Assembly: GCF_002893765.1 (NCBI RefSeq)
Contig: NZ_CP025938.1
Coordinates: forward strand, 1-64,000
Source of the DNA: Tamlana carrageenivorans
Lineage (GTDB): Bacteria > Bacteroidota > Bacteroidia > Flavobacteriales > Flavobacteriaceae
Reading direction: 5' to 3'
Length of the DNA: 64,000 nucleotides
Positions 25,260 to 32,490 of this stretch are shown here, piece by piece. Each line of letters starts with the position of its first letter. The first letter of the stretch is position 1. Made by a program: the position numbers and the translations under genes. Under the pieces are notes generated by a model. The model made no database searches, was not told the DNA's origin, and saw nothing but the letters and a program-made list of their open reading frames with translations.

Positions 25260-25267
25260 TAATTTTG
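25260..25267 (+). promoter_or_regulatory. -7 element of the tsaC-like gene
   Basis: TAATTTTG, a perfect TAnnTTTG, 23 bases before the ATG. No -33 box recognised. Confidence 0.5.
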
Positions 25268-25290
25268 CATGAAATAATTTTTATTTTACA

Positions 25291-25851
25291 ATGCATCAAG
25301 AAATAAAAAACACCATAGAAGTTTTAAAGCAAGGCGGAATCATACTTTACCCTACCGATACTGTTTGGGGTATTGGCTGTGATGCAACAAACCCTGAAGC
25401 CGTAAAAAAAATTTACGATTTAAAAGAGCGTATTGATAGCAAAGCACTTATTTGCTTAGTGGCAGACGATAGAATGCTTACCAAATACGTTAAACAAGTG
25501 CCTCCGGCGGCTTTAAATATTATTGAGGTTACCGGCAAACCCACAACGATAATATACGATGATGCTCAAAATCTAGCTGAAAATTTAATTGCTGATGACG
25601 GGTCTATTGCTATTAGAATACCTGACGATGAATTTTGTTATCAGCTTTCCAGAAAGCTAAACGGTGCCATAGTATCTACTTCGGCCAATATTAGCGGACA
25701 ACCAACACCAAGCTCATACAAAGAAATAGCACCTGCTATTTTAAAAGGTGTAGACTATGTTGTAAATTTGCATCACGAAAAAATTTGCGAAAAACCGTCG
25801 TCCATTATTAAATTAAGTAATAGCGGGGTGGTTAAAATTATCCGAAAGTAA
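25291..25851 (+). CDS. L-threonylcarbamoyladenylate synthase (Sua5/YciO/YrdC family)
   Basis: The enzyme makes threonylcarbamoyl-AMP from Thr, bicarbonate and ATP for the t6A37 modification of tRNAs that read ANN codons. The 186-residue protein is the YrdC-type domain alone: GGIILYPTDTVWGIGCDATNPEAVKKIYDLKERIDSKAL (nucleotide region, K-R-x-x-x-K as KERIDSK), then SIAIRIPDDEFCYQLSRKLNGAIVSTSANISGQPTP. The Sua5 C-terminal domain is absent. Three bases after its stop begins the left repeat of the GxxExxY element. Confidence 0.93.
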   Translation: MHQEIKNTIEVLKQGGIILYPTDTVWGIGCDATNPEAVKKIYDLKERIDSKALICLVADDRMLTKYVKQVPPAALNIIEVTGKPTTIIYDDAQNLAENLIADDGSIAIRIPDDEFCYQLSRKLNGAIVSTSANISGQPTPSSYKEIAPAILKGVDYVVNLHHEKICEKPSSIIKLSNSGVVKIIRK

Positions 25852-25854
25852 AAA

Positions 25855-26287
25855 ACCGCAAATTCGCAAATTGTTTAAAAAAAATGGAAAATGGTTATAT
25901 TTTTAAAGAAGAAACCTATCAAATAGTTGGTTTTCTTTTTGAAGTTCATAAAAATCTAGGTAAAGGGTTCTCTGAAATTGTACAAGAATGCATTAGAATA
26001 TGAGTTTAATAAAAACAATATTCCATTTGAATGAGAGAAAGAATTTAAAGTTAAATACAAAGATAGTTTTCTAAAGCATAAATTTTACGCAGATTTTGTT
26101 GTATTTAATAAAATAATATTAGAAATAAAAACGGTGGAATCCTTTAATGCAGATCATCATAATCAGTGTATTAATTATTTAAAGGTATCTAGTTATAAAC
26201 TAGCCCTTTTGGCCAATTTTAACTCAATTTCTTTGGAATATAAACGCATCATTGATTCAAAGAAAAAATAATTTGCGAATTTGCGGT
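25855..26287. repeat. 18-bp perfect inverted repeats enclosing the GxxExxY element
   Basis: Left copy 25855-25872 (ACCGCAAATTCGCAAATT) and right copy 26270-26287 are exact reverse complements. The left arm contains an 8-bp tandem repeat (CGCAAATT twice). The pair spans almost the whole gap between the tsaC-like stop and the cca start. Confidence 0.95.
25884..26271 (+). pseudogene. Broken GxxExxY (PDDEXK_3-type) gene
   Basis: Reading MENGYIFKEETYQIVGFLFEVHKNLGKGFSEIV, then shifting frame at about 25980, gives YKNALEYEFNKNNIPFE. So the family's G-x-x-E-x-x-Y motif is complete only across the frameshift. A TGA at 26032-26034 then interrupts the frame, and the rest reads FYADFVVFNKIILEIKTVESF (D...ExK, nuclease-like) to the stop at 26269-26271, which overlaps the right repeat. 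Intact relatives are about 120-130 residues. Their function is not settled; some are encoded by intervening sequences of 23S rRNA genes. The copy is decayed. Confidence 0.88.
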
Positions 26288-26295
26288 AAACACAC

Positions 26296-27714
26296 ATGAA
26301 TTACAAAGAAGCATTGCAACATCCAATATTTAAAATCATTTCGCAATCGGCAAAAGAACTACAGTTAGATTCTTATGTTATTGGCGGTTTTGTACGGGAT
26401 TTTATACTTAAAAGAGGTACAGCCAAAGATATTGATGTCGTCGCCATAGGTGATGGCATAAAACTAGCCAAACAAGTGGCGAAAAACTTGCCTAATAAAC
26501 CTAAAGTGCAAGTTTTTAAAACTTACGGCACTGCCATGCTTAGGTATGATGATATTGAAGTTGAATTTGTTGGCGCTAGAAAAGAATCATACACCGAAGA
26601 CAGTAGAAATCCTGCAGTTGAAAACGGCACACTTACCGACGACCAAAACCGTAGAGATTTTACTATAAACGCCTTGGCTTTAAACTTGAATGCCGAAAAC
26701 TTTGGTGACTTATTAGACCCCTTTAATGGTGTTCAAGATTTAAATGATAAAATTATCAGGACGCCATTAGATCCAGATATCACTTATAGTGACGACCCTT
26801 TGCGCATGCTTCGAGCCATTCGATTTGCAACGCAATTAAATTTCACCATTGAAACCAAGTCTTTAAAAGCCATAACCAAAAATAGTGATCGTATAAAAAT
26901 TATCACCAATGAACGTATTGTTACCGAAATCAATAAGATTTTAGAAAGCAAAGTACCTTCCATTGGCTTTTTATTGCTAGAACAAACAGGCCTTTTAAAA
27001 CATATTCTTCCTGAACTCACAGCTTTAAAAGGCATAGATGAAATTGAAGGACAACGACATAAAGACAATTTTTATCACACCCTTGAAGTCGTTGATAACA
27101 TTGCTAAAAACACCGACAACCTATGGTTGCGTTGGGCGGCATTACTTCACGATATTGGCAAAGCTCCTACCAAAAGGTTTAGTAAAAAAGTTGGCTGGAC
27201 GTTTCATGCGCATGAATTTGAGGGCTCTAAAATGGTGTATCATCTGTTCAAGCGTTTAAAAATGCCTTTGAATGATAAGATGAAGTTTGTTCAGAAAATG
27301 GTATTTATGAGTTCGCGTCCTATTGTTTTAGCTCAAGACATAGTAACCGATTCGGCAGTACGTCGTTTAGTTTTTGATGCCGGTGAATATGTTGAAGATT
27401 TAATGACGCTTTGCGAAGCAGACATCACTACCAAAAACCCCAAGAAGTTCAATAAATACCACAACAACTTTAAAATTGTTCGAGAAAAAATTATTGAAGT
27501 GGAGGCACGTGACCATGTTCGTAATTTCCAACCTCCTATTTCGGGAGAAGAAATTATTGCAGCTTTCAATTTAAAGCCGTCAAGGGAAATTGGTATTATT
27601 AAAGAAGCTATTAAAGAAGCTATTTTAGAAGGCGTAATTCCAAATGAATATGAAGCAGCACATGCTTTTATGCTGGAGAAGGGACGAAAATTGGGGCTTA
27701 CTGTTGGAGGTTAG
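26296..27714 (+). CDS. cca: CCA tRNA nucleotidyltransferase / poly(A) polymerase-like protein with HD domain
   Basis: Class II nucleotidyltransferase head: DSYVIGGFVRDFILKRGTAKDIDVVAIGDG (GG plus DxD near residues 30-50) and the flexible-loop region LTDDQNRRDFTINALALNL. Then DDPLRMLRAIRFATQLNF, and in the second half an HD phosphohydrolase domain (LRWAALLHDIGKAPTKRF). The 472-residue length is common in Bacteroidota. It adds or repairs the 3' CCA of tRNAs, which fits the tRNA-Lys and tRNA-Arg in this window that lack an encoded CCA. Confidence 0.93.
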   Translation: MNYKEALQHPIFKIISQSAKELQLDSYVIGGFVRDFILKRGTAKDIDVVAIGDGIKLAKQVAKNLPNKPKVQVFKTYGTAMLRYDDIEVEFVGARKESYTEDSRNPAVENGTLTDDQNRRDFTINALALNLNAENFGDLLDPFNGVQDLNDKIIRTPLDPDITYSDDPLRMLRAIRFATQLNFTIETKSLKAITKNSDRIKIITNERIVTEINKILESKVPSIGFLLLEQTGLLKHILPELTALKGIDEIEGQRHKDNFYHTLEVVDNIAKNTDNLWLRWAALLHDIGKAPTKRFSKKVGWTFHAHEFEGSKMVYHLFKRLKMPLNDKMKFVQKMVFMSSRPIVLAQDIVTDSAVRRLVFDAGEYVEDLMTLCEADITTKNPKKFNKYHNNFKIVREKIIEVEARDHVRNFQPPISGEEIIAAFNLKPSREIGIIKEAIKEAILEGVIPNEYEAAHAFMLEKGRKLGLTVGG

Positions 27715-27749
27715 ATTTTGATATACGAAAAAGTATCACTGAGAAAATG

Positions 27750-27822
27750 TTCTCGACTCCGCTCGAACACCGTTTCCTTTGATATTTTAAATTATATACT
27801 GGTCTTCGAGCGGAGTCGAGAA
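27750..27822. repeat. REP-like palindromic intergenic repeat
   Basis: Two perfect 18-bp arms TTCTCGACTCCGCTCGAA (27750-27767) and its reverse complement (27805-27822), separated by 37 AT-rich bases. It lies 35 bases after the cca stop. GC-rich arms in an AT-rich gap suggest a dispersed repeat family; only one copy is in this window. It could also act as a transcription terminator or mRNA stabiliser. Confidence 0.85.
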
Positions 27823-27891
27823 ATATTTAAGTAACAATTTACATAACTATGATTCTACTGTGCTTGACTCGACATAACATGAGTAAATAAT

Positions 27892-27899
27892 TAATTTTG
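27892..27899 (+). promoter_or_regulatory. -7 element of ctaA
   Basis: TAATTTTG, a perfect TAnnTTTG, with TTG 25 bases upstream (27864-27866), slightly long. Leader of about 55 bases to the ATG. Confidence 0.4.
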
Positions 27900-27959
27900 A
27901 AACATCGAAAAAATAAAAGTTCAATTTTAAAATCCTTGTTTCATCAGGGATAAAATATC

Positions 27960-28973
27960 ATGAAAAAAGACAATAAAAACGTAATATACTGGCTACTAAC
28001 AGGCTGTTTCCTGATTTTCATAATGGTTGTAGTTGGAGGTATCACCAGATTAACCGATTCTGGTTTATCCATTTCAAACTACCGATTAATTACAGGAACC
28101 ATTCCGCCGATAGGCGATCAAGAATGGCAAGAAGCATTTGACCTCTATAAGCAACACCCAGAGTATCATGCGTATAATAATCATTTTAATCTTGAAGATT
28201 TTAAAAATATTTACTTCTGGGAATGGTTACACCGCGTTATTGGACGTTCTATAGGGTTAGTATTTATCATTCCGTTTATATATTTCTTAATTAGAAAACA
28301 GCTTAGTAAAAGCACCATAAAAAAATGCATGGTGTTATTAGTTCTTGGAGCCTTTCAGGGTTTTTTAGGATGGTACATGGTTAAAAGTGGCTTGGTAGAC
28401 ATGCCAGATGTAAGTCATTATAGATTAGCAGCACATCTCGTAACCGCCTTTCTAACTTTTGCTGCAACGCTCTGGGTGGCTTTAGACTTGATGTACCCAA
28501 AACGCAAACCAGCCAATAAACCCATGAAAAGACTTATTGTTTGGGGCTACATCGTTTTAATTATTCAAATTATTTATGGCGCATTTATAGCTGGTTTAAA
28601 GGCCGGATTAGTGCATAACCATTGGCCGTTAATGAATGAAGGCAAATTTATTCATTATACCGTTTATGTATTAGATCCTTTTTATAAAAACCTGATTGAG
28701 AACCCGAGCGGAATTCAGTTTATACATCGTATTTTAGCTTTTGTGGTGGTGCTTTTCATATTTTTAATTTGGAAAAAATCTGAAAAACACACCTTAACAG
28801 CACTTCAAAAACAAGGTGTAAACTCTCTGCTTTTTCTAGTGTTATTACAGTTTGCTCTAGGTGTTTTAGCCCTTATTTATCAGGTACCCTTGTGGCTAGG
28901 CGTTGCGCATCAAGTTGGTGCTTTTTTCTTATTAACTAGTATGACTTTTACCTTACATCGTTTTACTAAATAG
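27960..28973 (+). CDS. ctaA: Heme A synthase (CtaA/Cox15)
   Basis: An inner-membrane protein that hydroxylates the C8 methyl of heme O to make heme A for cytochrome oxidase. About eight membrane helices; the first includes YWLLTGCFLIFIMVVVGGITRLTDSGLSI, with GGITRLTDSGLS the family's signature. Heme-binding histidines are visible in FWEWLHRVIGRSIG, YRLAAHLVTAF, GIQFIHRILAFV and LGVAHQVGAFF. Length 337 is normal. No cox genes adjoin it here, so the oxidase is elsewhere. Confidence 0.95.
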   Translation: MKKDNKNVIYWLLTGCFLIFIMVVVGGITRLTDSGLSISNYRLITGTIPPIGDQEWQEAFDLYKQHPEYHAYNNHFNLEDFKNIYFWEWLHRVIGRSIGLVFIIPFIYFLIRKQLSKSTIKKCMVLLVLGAFQGFLGWYMVKSGLVDMPDVSHYRLAAHLVTAFLTFAATLWVALDLMYPKRKPANKPMKRLIVWGYIVLIIQIIYGAFIAGLKAGLVHNHWPLMNEGKFIHYTVYVLDPFYKNLIENPSGIQFIHRILAFVVVLFIFLIWKKSEKHTLTALQKQGVNSLLFLVLLQFALGVLALIYQVPLWLGVAHQVGAFFLLTSMTFTLHRFTK

Positions 28974-28984
28974 TTTAAATAACA

Positions 28985-28992
28985 TACCTTTG
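28985..28992 (+). promoter_or_regulatory. -7 element of the pRiA4b ORF-3-like gene
   Basis: TACCTTTG, a perfect TAnnTTTG, 19 bases before the ATG. -33 box poor. Confidence 0.45.
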
Positions 28993-29011
28993 TGCTTTAA
29001 TTTTTTCACCA

Positions 29012-29527
29012 ATGATTTACAGATTTAGAGTCATTTTAGACAATGATACCTCCGACGAGGACGTTTTTCGAGATTTAGAAATTCGTGATAGCGATACGCT
29101 AGAAGATTTACACAATATCATCACCCAGTCGTTTGGCTTTGATGGTACCGAAATGGCGTCATTTTATATAAGTAACGATGTTTGGGAACAAGGTGAAGAA
29201 ATTTCTTTATTCGACTTGAGTGAAGAAGCTACAGCTCGTTTAATGAATGAAACATCGTTAGAGGATGTTGTTAATCATGATCAAACGAAACTAATTTATG
29301 TTTATGACTTTTTAAGCATGTGGACGTTTTACGTTGAATTAGCCGAAATCGTTGACGAAACCGAAGGTTTCGATTACCCAAACTTAATGTTTTTTCAAGG
29401 TCAAGTTCCAGAAGCTGCTCCAGAAAAATCATTTGAAGCTGATCCTTTAGACGATTTTGATGAATTTGAAGACGGCCTTGATATGGACGACTACGACCAA
29501 TTAGATTTTGACGAGAACTGGAACTAA
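29012..29527 (+). CDS. Plasmid pRiA4b ORF-3-like family protein
   Basis: Starts MIYRFRVILDNDTSDEDVFRDLEIRDSDTLEDLHNIITQSFGFDGTEMASFYISN, the start of the pRiA4b ORF-3-like (IS1096 passenger TnpR-like) fold. A very acidic tail (DPLDDFDEFEDGLDMDDYDQLDFDE) follows. 171 residues, soluble. The biochemical role is not known. It ends overlapping the convergent gene by four bases. Despite the family name there is no transposon next to it. Confidence 0.85.
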   Translation: MIYRFRVILDNDTSDEDVFRDLEIRDSDTLEDLHNIITQSFGFDGTEMASFYISNDVWEQGEEISLFDLSEEATARLMNETSLEDVVNHDQTKLIYVYDFLSMWTFYVELAEIVDETEGFDYPNLMFFQGQVPEAAPEKSFEADPLDDFDEFEDGLDMDDYDQLDFDENWN

Positions 29528-30597
29528 GTTCTTAACTTATTTAAAACAGCAATATTTACATTCTCATAATTACGGGTTAAAAACCCTAACGAATGTCTTA
29601 AAATTTCACCCATATTTTTACTTTTCTTAAAGTTCACATCATGGGTATAATCAAAAATAGTCGTTTTTAAAGTATCAATATATTCTGGTATTGAAATTTC
29701 ATCATGCTCCATGCATTCAATAAGTTTTTCAATACGAATATGCGAACTTTTAAATCTTTTTACTAAAATAGAACGCTCCTCTGTTTTATATTGATCTATC
29801 GATAATTTCTGAATGGTATTGGATACCAATTGGACCATCTCATAATTTTCTTTAAAAAACTGAGGTCTATAAATATTAAATTTCCCTTCGTAAGATTGTT
29901 GATCAAAATCTATAGCTCTAATTTTATAAACCACTTTATCAAAATCGTGAGTAGGCACAATCACATAATTATATGAGCGCATATCGCCCAGTAATCTAAT
30001 CATACACCGCTCGTTAAACTTAACAAATTCTTTGGCTATTTGTGCTTTTTCAGATTTACTACAGTTAGGTAACATATTTTTAATAAACTCGTCACCTGGT
30101 ATACCTGCAATATGCTCCTCTATTAAAGTATTTTTATAAACTAAAAAATTAAGATTATATGGCGAAAGCATATGCTCTAATTCTAAACCATAAATACGGG
30201 AAGCATCGGCTGTTTTGATATAGAAATATGTCGTATTGTCGTTTAAAACATTCCTGATTTTTATTCTGAATGGCTTCGAATTTCCAAAAGTGCAAAAATC
30301 AATAGCATCAACACTTAAAAATGGTAAAATATTTTCATTTCCATCCGAATGAAAAATGGTATATACCTTCTTTAAAGATGATTCAATTTCTTCGCGCTCA
30401 AATTCATTATAATACACACGAATCCAAAGGGTGTCATTATCATCCCTATCATACACGACAATCGATCCTTGAAATCGTAATAAATCATCGTAAAAAATAG
30501 GTATTTTCACACCGCGATTATAACGCGACAAATATTGTTCTAATTCTTCCGTTATGGGATAAGATGGTTTTCTTTTGGAAATTTTTAAATCTTGCAT
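29524..30597 (-). CDS. Conserved protein of unknown function with kinase-like motifs
   Basis: I do not recognise a named family. The 357-residue protein is soluble and acidic-basic mixed. In the second half, FNERCMIRLLGDMRSYNYVIV (near residue 210) followed by KIRAIDFDQQSYEGKF resembles the catalytic loop D-x4-N plus the metal-binding DFD of kinase-fold proteins; the preceding stretch TLIEEHIAGIPGDEFIKNML also fits a kinase N-to-C linker. The first 130 residues look like a beta-rich domain. So a kinase-fold activity is my inference, not established. No operon partner. Confidence 0.6.
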   Translation of the reverse strand: MQDLKISKRKPSYPITEELEQYLSRYNRGVKIPIFYDDLLRFQGSIVVYDRDDNDTLWIRVYYNEFEREEIESSLKKVYTIFHSDGNENILPFLSVDAIDFCTFGNSKPFRIKIRNVLNDNTTYFYIKTADASRIYGLELEHMLSPYNLNFLVYKNTLIEEHIAGIPGDEFIKNMLPNCSKSEKAQIAKEFVKFNERCMIRLLGDMRSYNYVIVPTHDFDKVVYKIRAIDFDQQSYEGKFNIYRPQFFKENYEMVQLVSNTIQKLSIDQYKTEERSILVKRFKSSHIRIEKLIECMEHDEISIPEYIDTLKTTIFDYTHDVNFKKSKNMGEILRHSLGFLTRNYENVNIAVLNKLRT

Positions 30598-30721
30598 AAT
30601 ATCATTCTGAATTCAAATTTAAGGCTTTTTTGAAATAATGTTGTAACAATATTTAAAACTAATCGTCCTATTTAAAACCCATCCTAATACACGTAAAAGT
30701 TAATCTTAAATCATTTTTCTT

Positions 30722-31615
30722 TTGGAACATATACTAACTATTAAAAATCTTACCAAAAAATTTGGGGCTCTAACAGCTGTAAATAACTTATCGTTTACCA
30801 TAAAAAAAGGCGATGTTTACGGGATTTTAGGACCAAATGGAAGCGGAAAATCTACCACATTGGGTATTGTATTAAATGTGGTAAATAAAAGCTCTGGAGA
30901 TTTTAAATGGTTTGATGGAAATACTTCAACACATGATGCCTTAAAAAAAGTTGGTGCCTTAATTGAGCGTCCTAATTTTTACCCATATATGACAGCGGAG
31001 CAAAACTTAAAACTAGTTTGCAAAATTAAAGGTGTTGCTTTTTCGAAAATAAATGAAAAACTTGAAATTGTTGGGCTTTTAAACCGAAAACACAGCAAAT
31101 TCACAAACTATTCTTTAGGAATGAAGCAACGATTAGCTATAGCTTCTGCCCTTTTAAATGATCCAGAAATATTAATTCTTGACGAACCCACGAATGGTTT
31201 AGACCCTCAAGGCATTCATCAAATAAGAGAAATTATAAAAAAAATTTCTGCCCAAGGCACCACTATTCTATTGGCTTCGCATTTATTGGATGAGGTTGAA
31301 AAAGTATGTTCGCACGTTGTCGTTTTAAGAAAAGGTCTAAAACTTTATTCAGGACGTGTTGATGCTATGATTTCTAGCCATGGTTTTTTTGAGGTGAAAT
31401 GTAACAATCAAACTAAACTACTCCAATTATTAGAAAACCATAAATCTTTTGAAAAAATTAAAGTTGAAGATAATTTGATAACTGCCTTTTTAAACGAACC
31501 GATGAAATCTGAAAATTTTAATCAATTCATGTTTAATAACGGTATCATTTTAACCCATTTGGTACAACGCAAAGAAAGTTTAGAAGAACAATTTTTACAA
31601 CTAACCGATCATTAA
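30722..31615 (+). CDS. ABC transporter ATP-binding protein
   Basis: The 297-residue ATPase has Walker A GPNGSGKSTTLG near residue 38, signature YSLGMKQRLAIASAL near 130, Walker B ILILDEPTNGLDPQG near 150 and the H-loop TILLASHLLDEVEK. The C-terminal part is the usual ~80-residue extension of Nat/ABC-2 exporters. No ATG precedes the conserved N-terminus (EHILTIKNLTKKFG), so the TTG at 30722 is taken as start. It forms a pair with the permease at 31639 (23-base gap). The substrate is unknown. Confidence 0.92.
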   Translation: MEHILTIKNLTKKFGALTAVNNLSFTIKKGDVYGILGPNGSGKSTTLGIVLNVVNKSSGDFKWFDGNTSTHDALKKVGALIERPNFYPYMTAEQNLKLVCKIKGVAFSKINEKLEIVGLLNRKHSKFTNYSLGMKQRLAIASALLNDPEILILDEPTNGLDPQGIHQIREIIKKISAQGTTILLASHLLDEVEKVCSHVVVLRKGLKLYSGRVDAMISSHGFFEVKCNNQTKLLQLLENHKSFEKIKVEDNLITAFLNEPMKSENFNQFMFNNGIILTHLVQRKESLEEQFLQLTDH

Positions 31616-31638
31616 TAACCTACTAAAAACAAATACCA

Positions 31639-32463
31639 ATGCGTCGACTTTTAAATATAGAATTACAAAAACTCCTGTTAAACAGAACGAGTAAAATTCT
31701 TATTTTTGTATCCTTTATTTTACCGTTTTTCATTATACTTCTGTCTTCATTAAAAATTAATGTTTTTGGGCTTTTCACATTAGAACTTGGCGAGCTTGGT
31801 GTTTTTAACTTCCCTGTTATTTGGCACTTAACCACCTTTTTTGCATCGCAATTTAAATTCTTTTTTGCTATAGTTGTGGTTAGCATGATTGGTAACGAAT
31901 ACAGTAATAAAACCATTAAACAAAACCTAATTGATGGCTTAAGTAAAAAGGAATTTATACTTTCTAAATTTTATGCCATTGTATTCATTTCGCTAATTTC
32001 AACAGCACTAATATTTTTTTTAACATTAAGTATTGGGTTATATTACTCAAGCTATACTGAAGCTTCAATTGTTTTTAGAGACGTTAACTTTTTAGTCGCA
32101 TATTTGGTGAAGTTGGTTGCTTTTTTTAGTTTATGCTTGTTTTTTGGTATGTTAATTAAGCGGTCTGCATTTGCCTTAGCCTTTCTTTTTATTCTTTATA
32201 TTCTAGAATGGATTTTTTACGGCATATTAGCTTGGAGTTTTAATAATAAAACAGCCGAAAGTATCCAAGGTTTCTTTCCTTTAAGAGCCATGTATAACTT
32301 AATTAATCAGCCTTTCCAACGTATTACCATGGCGAAATTTCCTGATAAAACTAATTTAGTTTACGATTATGGCGTTCATACTGGCGAAATACTTATTGTT
32401 TTGTGCTGGACAGCCATATTTATATTTTCATCATATAGCTTGCTTAAAAACCGTGATTTATAA
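31639..32463 (+). CDS. ABC-2 type transporter permease
   Basis: A 274-residue integral membrane protein with about six helices, e.g. LIFVSFILPFFIILLSSL (about 20-38), FFASQFKFFFAIVVVSMIGNEY, AIVFISLISTALIFFLTLSIGLYYS, and the last ILIVLCWTAIFIFSSYSLL. The topology with an N-terminal basic start (RRLLNIELQKLLLN) and NEYSNKTIKQNLIDGLSKKEF cytoplasmic loop is typical of ABC-2 permeases that pair with the upstream ATPase. Possibly exports a drug, lipid or peptide. Confidence 0.88.
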   Translation: MRRLLNIELQKLLLNRTSKILIFVSFILPFFIILLSSLKINVFGLFTLELGELGVFNFPVIWHLTTFFASQFKFFFAIVVVSMIGNEYSNKTIKQNLIDGLSKKEFILSKFYAIVFISLISTALIFFLTLSIGLYYSSYTEASIVFRDVNFLVAYLVKLVAFFSLCLFFGMLIKRSAFALAFLFILYILEWIFYGILAWSFNNKTAESIQGFFPLRAMYNLINQPFQRITMAKFPDKTNLVYDYGVHTGEILIVLCWTAIFIFSSYSLLKNRDL

Positions 32464-32490
32464 TATCTTTGGAAGCGTTGCTTATAAAAG

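Noticed and set aside
29012..29527. Transposon-borne gene (family named after an IS1096 passenger)
   Set aside because: No transposon ends or transposase next to it; the family is common on chromosomes.
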